Source: Craspedostauros australis (lineage: Eukaryota > Bacillariophyta > Bacillariophyceae > Mastogloiales > Achnanthaceae). From it: DNA of 64,000 nucleotides. The stretch spans positions 434,001-498,000 of the forward strand of contig JAMXDE010000019.1 of NCBI GenBank assembly GCA_026770025.1. Direction: 5' to 3'. Positions 56,601-64,000 of the stretch are shown here, piece by piece. The translations under genes and the position numbers were made by a program. The notes below the pieces were generated by a model. It made no database searches. It was not told the DNA's origin and worked only from the letters and a program-made list of their open reading frames with translations. Each line of letters opens with the position of its first letter. Within the stretch, counting starts at the first letter, position 1.

Positions 56601-57594
56601 CGATGTACATGCCGCCCTTCCACACGGCGATCGCGACCAGCCCCATGGCACCGTAGTACCACACATGGAATTGGAACTTCAACCACGGATACTCGTCGAT
56701 GAAAAAGCTGCGCGGCGGTTCGGTGGGCGATTTTCCGTTCAATCCATCGTCGTAGTCCGACTGCTGTTGGGCCTTGCCGGCATAGGGCATGCGCGGCAGC
56801 ACCCAGTGCTGCGTCCACTCCCACCAATCCGTGGCCAACCAGGTGTCGGATCCCGTGTCGAAGAACATGTTCTCATCCTGGAAGTTGTAGGTGGCATCAT
56901 GCGGATCGTAGCAGGAGGGATGCGCGACATCGAGGATCTGATAATGCGGCAGGTAGGTGATATACTCGTAGATCAGCAGCGCGAAGAGGAGCATGCGCAG
57001 CCAACCGAGATGAACATGCGCGCGTTGGTACGGATTGATGGTGCCATCATGATGATTGGGAGAGACGAAGGCGAACCATCGTTGCAACAAGGATCGGTTG
57101 TTGTAGCTGCCTGCGCGCGATGCGACGCTGCTGGCTTTGATGTTGGCAGATCGATTGCGTCTGCGCGCCGAAGCCGAAGTGTTCTTGGGCGGTGGCTTCG
57201 TGGATCTGTTGCGCGGCTTCTTGATCTTTGGTTTGTCAACAGCATCTGGTTTTGGTTTGGGATCGACAACGGAGACCGCAACGACGACGACTGGCTGTGC
57301 CTGGCTGTTGTCTGTCGCCCGAGTGTCATCGTTGTTATCATTGTCGTTGCTGCTGCTGCGATGTGTCTTTGGCTTCTTCTTGTTGCCATCATCGCTGTCA
57401 TCCCCATCGTTGTCATCATCATCGTTGTCACTACGGTCATCATTGTCATTGTCATTGACGCCCACGGCAACCACAGCTGCTGCATCGATGGATGGATCGA
57501 CAGCCACGGCACGCACCGCCACGACGTCGCCATCGTCATCTGCTGCGCCCGTTCTGCCTTTCTGCGGCTGTCGCGAGCCTCTCTTGCGCGCCAT
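53602..57594 (-). CDS. Multi-pass membrane protein, gamma-carboxylase/HTTM-like
   Basis: 1330 residues from ATG 57594. The N-terminal 190 residues are charged and low complexity, with a long Asp/Asn-rich run. Hydrophobic segments lie at about 200-220 (LLFALLIYEYITYL), 306-328, 351-402 (two helices), 508-530 (LAVVFTVNGVLIRWL), 690-712, 750-770, 782-820 and 877-897. The segment ending in LAVVFTVNGVLIRWLDQHWLHGDYFR resembles the helix and loop of vitamin K-dependent gamma-carboxylase/HTTM proteins, where a pore-lining helix precedes D-x-x-W-L-x-G. A soluble C-terminal region of about 430 residues contains charged strands and ends at GYKCRETTYEDV. Similar long carboxylase-like proteins occur in diatoms. 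Whether it carboxylates glutamate is unknown, because I could not place the catalytic lysine. The protein is longer than animal carboxylase (about 760 residues), owing to the two extensions. Confidence 0.6.
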   Translation of the reverse strand: MARKRGSRQPQKGRTGAADDDGDVVAVRAVAVDPSIDAAAVVAVGVNDNDNDDRSDNDDDDNDGDDSDDGNKKKPKTHRSSSNDNDNNDDTRATDNSQAQPVVVVAVSVVDPKPKPDAVDKPKIKKPRNRSTKPPPKNTSASARRRNRSANIKASSVASRAGSYNNRSLLQRWFAFVSPNHHDGTINPYQRAHVHLGWLRMLLFALLIYEYITYLPHYQILDVAHPSCYDPHDATYNFQDENMFFDTGSDTWLATDWWEWTQHWVLPRMPYAGKAQQQSDYDDGLNGKSPTEPPRSFFIDEYPWLKFQFHVWYYGAMGLVAIAVWKGGMYIVWKSAALHKSQQRMLITPDNLLQQFLQLVSYYWYSTSATTFLFMYAAKLFSLLHLYTDYRYLLLCLGILATALDQQDIHGKKDWNSLIQQQQLAHLSQQQQRQPDVRKQHLHYTGICSWMCNVVVPTILGGRKAFGPDINSKQARRKRTSTNTQHVLTLPNDLQYYSSLQSWSTTTINLLRFQLAVVFTVNGVLIRWLDQHWLHGDYFRLRHIARNLDRLYEHYSNYHRLKSLGKSDPRTAPPAQDETTTSAFTTMKDDEPAYRNDDDYMFPMYPYTIDKGPTTPYDFIQYNTEETWRFFHHDKIRTKSIPSPISARRRDEPLPDYDAIQKRMDHKHGIYHPLQVPSSVYKEFEKGDQRTAWICLCLAQFITLRLWLGHHGAWWKARSKQSSSNRLQSSSIEGDAQSPLHRIVALPWYTWITHLAFVAALGWYYFGLTPYSDSEVEPLHQITTVYFALGFWIWRSFGAGLETSVVWWMLDVLYTLLVEPFRSMPEMLRLSSDKASADGNSSGSGNSSSNRRDRPYSDPQLQQLQVLYKQMLRRKRWYALISLCWIIFQFIMPIRTYFAGKSAEMHLKYSKRGVIAAGVGDRYVWTQWLGWKRSSIITHTGSFIREMEGTGAGSRVTCTGSEEDCREVEILNKVKFATQKIKRELVHKTIQLRLGYMVGMCRGHGMMMQSDYMMAPVLHENIKVNDGTVLKNRYWKELDLRTLPVHQILSKKQWEAFERYPRQWARLGAGMARALETSCSDMQLDIYNFTTYEDARVYGVLFQQINGRGAFSRILDPTMDLDQVDQVRRKIQSYSEIFRSWNSASQWFQATFLDQMPRRYEGILRGIGTMHDVIVEGAEPFLWQEYPHAKAIYVIADRAECLRESPVMLWPNGYPLTLAAVQVPFSYDLFFQGRREQKGHQHSADEDSEEYDPPGSDTSEFQEFWSSHMGPNSERIPLRKFNDRKIVTTSLEIGIDLRPNAKPHVDGTTNGYKCRETTYEDVIWAIIFET

Positions 57595-58442
57595 CGCGAT
57601 CACGTGTAGTCGATGCGTTGACTCTTGTCACTTTCTCACAACGTCATGCATGTATGTATTATATGTATTCGTTTGTACAATGCAATAGCTGTTGACTGCA
57701 TAGACGTTGATCGGATTGGATTGGATTGGATTGATCACAGAATACCTACTCCACAAGTGTTGTCGAGCAGAGTCCAGTGCAGTGCAGTGGAATGTGTGGA
57801 CAATTGCAATTGTGTCGGCGCCAACCACACGAGAACCATCTCCAACCAACACACAGAGCCAACAACAACACGGATACCAAACTCCGTCGCGTTTGCGTGA
57901 CCCCGAATGACCAGCAAAAAAGAAAAACCATCACTCATTTCTCCGTCTTCCACTTGGCAATTGACCATTGGTGGAATGATGCAACCAGACAGAGCGGCCG
58001 ATTCGATTCACGCATCATGTCACTTCTGCGTCACATGAGACAAAGTCAGCAACCGCCAATTCCGATCAACGTTTTCAATAAGAGCCCGATCAGTGAGTCG
58101 ACCAACTGTTTGCAATCAAGAGTCTAATCAAATTTCTGGGATTTTGAAACTAATTGCATATAAATAATCCTCGTAGTCTATTTACATATGATGGACCCTT
58201 TCAGCTTGTACTTTGTTTCATTTTAATTTTTATGGAGTGATCTATGTATACATTGCAGTCGCGTTGATCCTACAGCAGAAAAATCGTTAGTTTCTGCCGA
58301 AGGTTCGATAGTGTTCTCATGTATTTATCGTGAGGTGACCAGTCACGGACTTGCTTCGGAAGGTGCCGGTGGTTTGGTACGCGTTAATTACACGTTAGCA
58401 TGTGGCGCATGATTCCACATTCTGCTCGTCACAAAACAGATG

Positions 58443-58484
58443 ACACAAAACACATCACACAAAACACATCACACAAAACACATC
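58443..58484 (+). repeat. 14-bp tandem repeat, 3 copies
   Basis: Unit ACACAAAACACATC, perfect in all three copies, about 330 bp before the DDE gene start. Confidence 0.9.
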
Positions 58485-58589
58485 ATCTCCATCATTTCGC
58501 AAAATCGCGCCACACGTTCGCTCCATTTCACAACTTTCCTCGCCAATGCCATGCACACTCGCCCTTTCGCTCAATGCACGTTCTCGTCA

Positions 58590-58590
<1 letters not shown>

Positions 58591-58676
<86 letters not shown>
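58591..58676. repeat. AGT trinucleotide repeat, about 28 units
   Basis: A nearly perfect AGT run. If translation began at ATG 58546 it would encode polyserine. It more likely lies in the 5' leader, because a better start (ATG 58810) follows. Confidence 0.95.
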
Positions 58677-58809
58677 GAGTTGTTGTTGTTGTTGTCAACG
58701 AATGGTCCACCCATCATCGCATGCTCTCCTTTCGTCACTTCGTCCTCCACCTGTGCAGTTCATCACATCCATCTTGCAAGCAACACTACTCTACAGCAAC
58801 AACTGCATC

Positions 58810-61800
58810 ATGCCTTTCTCTACCACCGCCAAGGCCCTCTCCAAGGATGGCAACCCCTCCCCCAGTAAGAAACCTCGCGCTCACCCTGTGTCTGCTCCTC
58901 CTGTCGATTCGAAGGGTGACTTGCTACCTACTGCTGAACAACTGTTGCCTGACAAGCCATCCGCTGCGTTGAGGAAGCCGAGCACCATCACGCGAGTGAT
59001 CGATGTGAAGCCGATGCATGCAGCGGATGGCAACCTTGTCCCGAACGGCACGCATGCACACGCTCGTGAGCTGCACGTGTTCGTACACATCCTCGACAAC
59101 AACGGAGGCGTCTACGACGACTCCCATGTCAGGGTGCGTTCGGAGGGACGAGGTGTCGGCGATGGTACGTTGGTGAGCGTTATCGTGAACGCGCCAACCC
59201 CCGTTGAGCCTCTTGTTGCGTCTGATGTTGCACCACCGGTCAAGCCGACCCCACCAGGGAGGCTTCTCTGGCGCTGCAACACGGTAGCTGCTGGGGGGTA
59301 CGCAGATCCCTCAAATGAGAGCGACAGCACGTATGTTGACGAAAAGGAGGAACAGACACGCGCCGGCAGGGGCGGGAGGGGCGGGAAGTTTGGGCATGAT
59401 CCGGAGGAGGAGAGCTGGAGGCGCGATGCTATCGTTCGTGTGATGGCGGAGCTTGGATCTAACCTAGATCCAAAACTGTTGCGGTCAATGCCGAAAAAAG
59501 GGTTCGTCCTCACAGGCAGACACAATCGAACCATCTGGAGTAACATCAAACAGATGTGGAGTGTCGTATCGTGTGCGCTTTGGACTGTCCTGCTTCCAGA
59601 AGAAGAGGTGCCAACTCGTCAGATGGGACAGGTGGTTGCATACGTGCGCGGTCAGGTTGAGCTTCCTCCGACAATGTTGGCATCTAACCTGTACACCCTC
59701 TGCTTGCTCGGAGAAACTACATCATCCTGCACGGTGAGAGCTGCTTTGGCCATGTCTGCGCCTCATACACTGTGTACTGCTATCTTGGACAAGCACGCAC
59801 ATGGATTATCGGAGGAACAGAAGGCGCGCATGCTTCCCAAACGCGACATCATCACGCACAGCCAGGCCTGTACTTTGCGGGGTTACTACGACATCTTGAG
59901 CAACGGCAAAGTCATCCCATCCCGAGTTCTCCAGTATCGCGTGCGTGCCTGTGATCTCTCTGGTGTGGTGTCCTTCCTCATGACCACTACTACATACAAG
60001 GCGGGGCTGAGTCACACGGTACAGTATGGGGGGGTTGAATTCGAAAATGTCCCGGTGTTCGATCGAGGTGGCACGACCATCCGAGAATTATTTGGCATGT
60101 ACTCGTCCACTACAAACAGCCCAGTGGGAAGGCCCGCGTTTACCACCATTACTAACCTCCTCACACGCAAAAGCAAGATCAAGACAGGGCTTTCTTCCTT
60201 TGAGAGTTACTTCTGGATGGCAACCGAAAAACTGAAACATGCAATTTTGCGCCTTCTAGACCTACTGAAGGCTAAGTATGAAGCGAGCGGAGCGGAGAAA
60301 AACGATGCAGCTGTGGATGCCAATGACGGGATCCGCCACGACAACGATGACCCCCATGACGTCATCTCACCACATTTGCGCACAGCAGAGTCTCTGTTGC
60401 ACGAACTCGAACTGCTTGTTGTGTTCGTCAAATGGGAATTCACCGCGTCACACATGCAGCTCGAGTGTGATGACCCCATGCATTCCGCCGCGTTCGCTCT
60501 CACCACCGAAAAGGAGAAGAAGAAGGGAACAACCAACCAACGCAAACCACGCACCAACAAGCACAAATGCAAGAAGAACACTGCTGTAACAAAGGACAGT
60601 CCAACCATCACAATTGACATTTCTTCCGCCGCCGCAAACCAACAACCACGCAAAGTATGCAACCATTGTGGAGCTGCAATGCGATTTGTGGATGATCATT
60701 TTGTCCCATTCGTCAAAATGCTTAAGGACAACGAACTCGCGGAACACAAGGACGAATTGCAATCAATGCTTGCGGCGGCCCCGGGATTCGCCAATGAAAT
60801 TGTTAACTACATGGCTCACAAAGTGCGTGCCAAAGTGCAATTCAGACAAATCGCCTTTTATCAATCCGAACTCAATGATAAGCCTGAAAGAGCCTATGTG
60901 GTACTCGACCATAAGCAAAAAATTCTACCAACAGGCCAAGGCGAAGCCCAGCAAGAATATTGGGGGAAAAAGGGGATGTCACTGCTTGGGGCAATGGTCA
61001 TCACTTGTCGCAATGACATTTTTACTTATCGGTTCATCGACATTGTGGTCGATGAAAGACCAACACAAGACACACTTCAAGTTGGTGGACTGCTGGAGAT
61101 TGTGCAAAAAAAGGTCAAAGACATTCTCCCATCCGTGACTGAAATCATCTTACAGAGCGATAACGCGTGTTGTTTTGCCAGTCACGAGCACATTGCGCTC
61201 ATCACGTCCAAACTCAACAAGAACCTCAGGCAACGAAACGCGGCCAAAATCATCGCGTGGATCTACACAGAGGCCCAAACTGGTAAGAGCATGCTGGACA
61301 CCCACTTCGCGTACATCACACGTGTACTGCGAAAATACGTGCAAAGCGGACGTGACATCAAGACCCCGCTCCAACTCTTCCACGCACTGGTAGCCGGTGA
61401 CATCGCGGGAACAACAACAGTACTTGCCAACGCGGCGCTCCTGGCAGGCAACATCACGACGTTGCCAGGTGCACCAAAACGACGATTCCGCGCATCTGGA
61501 CAACAGGTACGTATGACTCACGAGGTGAAGTACGACGATGACCAGGCGCGGTTGGTGGCTGCATCTGGCATCACCGAAGACGTCGTGGTGAAGAGCACCG
61601 AATGGGAGGGCTGGAGTATCAACGAGTTGGGTGTTGTCGAGGACGATTCGCACATGTCCGAGAAGCTGCCGATCACGTCCGAATCATTCAGGAAGACGGA
61701 CAAGACGCGAAAACTCGGGCGCACAGCGGCAGAGAGCAAGGCGCTGGTGTTCGGCAAGGCCATCCAAGACGGACAACAACACCTGCCATCCGATCACACC

Positions 61801-62331
61801 ACGGCACTACAAGACCAGACCGCGGAAACAGAACACCCACCACTCGCAGTGCCAGGCTGGGCAAGCAAAACTGCGCGCAAACCAGCGGAACTACCAGACT
61901 ACGTTGTGGCAAAATTGAAGGACATCTGTGAAGCGTCCGCGAAGGACCCGAAAAACAGACCGTCCGAACACGAAGCACACGAGAAACTGATGAAGAACGA
62001 AAAAACGAAAACTGACTGGTACGTACAACTGCACGCAAACCCCATGCGCGTAAAAGCGTCGCTGTTTGCAGCGTACAGTGCCAAACAACACAAACAAAAG
62101 AAGGAGGCTGCCCTCATCAAGACAGCAACCAACACAACAAACAAAGCAACAGCAACATCCAGAATCATGGCGACCAACAATGAATCAGCTGGAACAGAGG
62201 AGGAACAGAGGGAAGAGGAGTTGCAAAGAGAGGAAGAGCAACTGGACCATCAGATGTGGTGTGATGCTCACACCATGAAGGCCAACGCAGAAAGTGAGGC
62301 TGTGTTGGGTGATGAGACCGAAACTCCGTGA
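58810..62331 (+). CDS. DDE transposase-like protein of an unplaced family
   Basis: 1173 residues from ATG 58810; the in-frame ATG 58546 would add a polyserine leader and is not preferred. The N-terminal half has a Gly/Arg-rich patch (AGRGGRGGK) and a helical domain of unknown type. A basic linker and a CNHCG knuckle lie at about residue 617. The RNase H-like core has VVLDHKQKI (Asp about 700), LQSDNACC (Asp about 784) and YTEAQTGKSMLD (Glu about 821), giving D-84-D-37-E spacing. KQKILP, then EYWGKKGMSLLG, then DNA-C-C, then EAQTGK-x-x-x-D-x-H-F-A match a layout I recall from uncharacterised proteins of animals and protists with transposase ancestry. The C-terminus is charged and Glu-rich. The frame is fully intact, so it is either recently active or domesticated. 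The stop lies 13 bp before the TIR of copy B. Confidence 0.7.
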   Translation: MPFSTTAKALSKDGNPSPSKKPRAHPVSAPPVDSKGDLLPTAEQLLPDKPSAALRKPSTITRVIDVKPMHAADGNLVPNGTHAHARELHVFVHILDNNGGVYDDSHVRVRSEGRGVGDGTLVSVIVNAPTPVEPLVASDVAPPVKPTPPGRLLWRCNTVAAGGYADPSNESDSTYVDEKEEQTRAGRGGRGGKFGHDPEEESWRRDAIVRVMAELGSNLDPKLLRSMPKKGFVLTGRHNRTIWSNIKQMWSVVSCALWTVLLPEEEVPTRQMGQVVAYVRGQVELPPTMLASNLYTLCLLGETTSSCTVRAALAMSAPHTLCTAILDKHAHGLSEEQKARMLPKRDIITHSQACTLRGYYDILSNGKVIPSRVLQYRVRACDLSGVVSFLMTTTTYKAGLSHTVQYGGVEFENVPVFDRGGTTIRELFGMYSSTTNSPVGRPAFTTITNLLTRKSKIKTGLSSFESYFWMATEKLKHAILRLLDLLKAKYEASGAEKNDAAVDANDGIRHDNDDPHDVISPHLRTAESLLHELELLVVFVKWEFTASHMQLECDDPMHSAAFALTTEKEKKKGTTNQRKPRTNKHKCKKNTAVTKDSPTITIDISSAAANQQPRKVCNHCGAAMRFVDDHFVPFVKMLKDNELAEHKDELQSMLAAAPGFANEIVNYMAHKVRAKVQFRQIAFYQSELNDKPERAYVVLDHKQKILPTGQGEAQQEYWGKKGMSLLGAMVITCRNDIFTYRFIDIVVDERPTQDTLQVGGLLEIVQKKVKDILPSVTEIILQSDNACCFASHEHIALITSKLNKNLRQRNAAKIIAWIYTEAQTGKSMLDTHFAYITRVLRKYVQSGRDIKTPLQLFHALVAGDIAGTTTVLANAALLAGNITTLPGAPKRRFRASGQQVRMTHEVKYDDDQARLVAASGITEDVVVKSTEWEGWSINELGVVEDDSHMSEKLPITSESFRKTDKTRKLGRTAAESKALVFGKAIQDGQQHLPSDHTTALQDQTAETEHPPLAVPGWASKTARKPAELPDYVVAKLKDICEASAKDPKNRPSEHEAHEKLMKNEKTKTDWYVQLHANPMRVKASLFAAYSAKQHKQKKEAALIKTATNTTNKATATSRIMATNNESAGTEEEQREEELQREEEQLDHQMWCDAHTMKANAESEAVLGDETETP

Positions 62332-62335
62332 TGGG

Positions 62336-62344
62336 AGTGCATCA
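62336..62344 (+). repeat. 9-bp direct repeat next to TIR of copy B
   Basis: AGTGCATCA, identical and co-oriented with 1898-1906. It abuts the left TIR of copy B and sits four bases after the DDE gene's stop codon. Confidence 0.5.
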
Positions 62345-63857
62345 CCGCGATAACACTAGTTGTGGAGTTTTGTGGGCGACAGATCATGCTACTATAACGA
62401 GTCTAGAGGTCACCCCAAAACCATCCAAACATCTGCTTACCATGCTATATCTCAACAACACATCACTTACAATTGAAGCTAAACATTGCGTTCAGACGCC
62501 TGACTATCTGTTAATCAGAATATTGAAGTTTAATTGATATTGAAGCTGCTTTTATTTTCATGTTGATCCACCACACAATTGTGTGGTGGATTCAAAAAAT
62601 TCTCGATCAAGCAATGTTGCCCTCCTCTCAGCACCCATGATCATCATCATCATCCTTGTATTTTGGAAAACTGAACAACACAATGACTTGGTATACTCCC
62701 CATCTATCCACTCCATGACGCTTGGCCACAGATACCCACCTGACATGGCCCAAAGTGTCGCTGCACTGAAAAAGAGCGTTGTCAAAAAATCGATTGCAAT
62801 CCGGATGCGGTATGGATACGGATCCATACCTCATCCATACAATCCATGCATCCCCTCCACGTGGTCCTCGTGCATTCTCATACTCCCTGGCGACACGCTG
62901 ATGCATCCAGAATGGGCTGGGCATGTGTGCTTCCAAAGATACAGCTCCATTTGGTGATGCCATTGTTTTTCGCACCCACCCACCATCAATGACCGTTCGT
63001 CAGATATGGTGGGGTGCCGCCTCTTGTGGGCCGTCTCCGCGGCGCAAACTTCGCGAGGTGAATCTTGAATTAATGCCGCACGCATCTTGTATGGGTGGCT
63101 TGGCGATTGTGTGAGTTGGCAATGGTGCCCTGCACAGCCAAAGCCACATGATGGAAACCCCACGACACACCGCGAAAACTCTTGCCCTCCACTTTTTCCT
63201 CCGCGCGGAGGACTTCCCGGTCCTCCCCGAGCCTGAAACTTCGTGGGCATCTTGGTCTTGGCCTCCTGGAGCCATCCTGCCAATCTATAGGCGATGGGGT
63301 GGGCTGTGGATGGAGTACGCTGGCCATATGCAATGAGCCAATCTGGCGCGAAATTGTGACGTTTGATCTGGGGCCTGCGACGGCCCCAAATCAAGCGCTC
63401 TCACGGCACCCTCTCATCCACCCACCAAGGGTTGCATCGCGGTGACGGCGATGTGCTTGGATTCTGTGGTGGATCACTGGTTGGTGCGGCGCAGTGATTG
63501 CCGTTGGACCGCCATTGTGGCTTTTTTTTGGTGTTCTGCCATTGTCATGTTGTTGTTTTTAGGGGTTTGCCGCCCTCGACCAAGCGTACTTGCTGGGGGC
63601 CGAGGTAATTATCAAATATTGTACTAAATGTACAAAAAGAGCATGGCACTAAGCACTTCGGTAGTACCAATGGAGCTGGACCATTCCGCCGTGATGAACT
63701 GCAGACAATGATGCCTCCTATCGTGCTGTGATTGGTGTTTCATGACGCAGTATCCATCTTCGTGTCGTAGATGACGGATTAAGCAACCGGAGGATATAAT
63801 AGATGTAAACATGCACTCGCCGCTTCTCCCAAAACTCTACAACTAGCGCTATCGTGG
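62345..63857 (+). mobile_element. TIR element copy B, about 1.5 kb
   Basis: The left terminus CGCGATAACACTAGTTGTGG and a right terminus at about 63828-63857 form an imperfect inverted repeat of about 30 bp; the right one, reversed, reads CACGATAGCGCTAGTTGTAG. The interior matches copy A (630-1897, reversed) as far as about 63610. No transposase frame lies inside, so it is non-autonomous. Clear duplication of a target site on both of its own sides was not seen (AGTGCATCA left, ACAGGGTGT right). The right terminus is less certain than the left. Confidence 0.65.
62567..62592. repeat. 26-bp perfect palindrome inside copy B
   Basis: Two 13-bp arms (ATCCACCACACAA and its reverse complement) meet without a spacer. 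Copy A has GGTGGTGGGTGC at the matching place but no palindrome, so the palindrome arose in copy B or was lost from copy A. It can form a cruciform or hairpin. Confidence 0.9.
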
Positions 63858-64000
63858 ACAGGGTGTTGGATGCTCTGATCGGAACTGCTGGGAGGCGCGG
63901 TAATCTCCATCATTAGTGCATCAGAAAAGTACTTTTTCATACAAAAACGGTGTTCTCCACCTCATTTCATGTGTTTTTACGCGCGAATTCCGATGCTTTA
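63858..64000. other. Right-edge sequence
   Basis: 143 bp outside the presumed right terminus of copy B. No gene or repeat was recognised. Confidence 0.4.

Larger units (their letters stand above)
57595..58809. other. Divergent spacer before the DDE gene
   Basis: 1.2 kb between the carboxylase-like gene (minus) and the DDE protein (plus). It contains ATTGGATTGG repeats at about 57714-57733, an AT-rich stretch 58130-58260, and two tandem repeats listed separately. No TIR matching those of copies A and B was found here. Confidence 0.5.

Noticed and set aside
630-63857. A single 63-kb giant transposon bounded by copies A and B
   Set aside because: The terminal motifs face inward, not outward, and the interval is filled with ordinary host genes (myosin, checkpoint kinase). 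Two separate insertions fit better, although the shared 9-bp repeats remain unexplained.
1-64000. tRNA and rRNA genes
   Set aside because: Scanning for a GGTTCGANTCC T-arm with a matching cloverleaf gave only isolated partial matches (for example near 40135) that do not fold.

Overview
The window looks like nuclear DNA from a stramenopile alga, most probably a diatom. Most genes are a single long exon. A few short introns have clean GT-AG borders. Coding density is low, the spacers are full of microsatellites, and two membrane proteins share a transmembrane plus Ser/Pro/Thr/Ala linker plus repeated ectodomain layout. A Copia element of the kind common in diatoms and a Skeletor-like haem/copper reductase fit the same picture. 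No bacterial operon, tRNA, rRNA or CRISPR array was seen.

Layout. 0.6-1.9 kb: a copy of a terminal-inverted-repeat (TIR) element (copy A). 2.2-3.9 kb: a two-exon secreted protein of unknown function, followed downstream by a 147-bp repeat that recurs at 13.3 kb. 5.5-6.3 kb: an ORF broken by one in-frame stop, possibly transposon-derived. 7.1-11.9 kb: a degraded Copia retrotransposon (gag, protease, integrase, partial RT; RNase H lost). 13.6-17.3 kb: an FHA-plus-kinase protein of CHK2/Rad53 type, spliced from two exons. 18.0-30.4 kb: two paralogous single-pass membrane proteins flanking a TPR-like protein and a multi-pass membrane protein. 33.7-37.5 kb: a three-exon DM13-DM13-DOMON-cupredoxin-like-DOMON-cytochrome b561 protein. 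40.5-44.5 kb: a two-exon myosin heavy chain. 49.4-52.2 kb: a disordered protein whose C-terminal domain resembles ADP-ribosyltransferase folds. 53.6-57.6 kb: a multi-pass membrane protein resembling vitamin K-dependent gamma-carboxylase/HTTM proteins. 58.8-62.3 kb: a large DDE transposase-like protein. 62.3-63.9 kb: a second TIR-element copy (copy B), inverted relative to copy A.

The host genes do not form one pathway. DNA-damage signalling, extracellular redox chemistry, actin motility and membrane proteins sit side by side, as expected in a eukaryote. The most notable items are the large DDE protein lying 13 bp from a TIR-element end, the matching 9-bp direct repeats at the inward-facing ends of the two TIR copies, the Skeletor-cytochrome b561 fusion, and the CHK2-like kinase with a C-terminal PCNA-binding-like motif. 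Intron borders and homologies were read by eye and were not computed.
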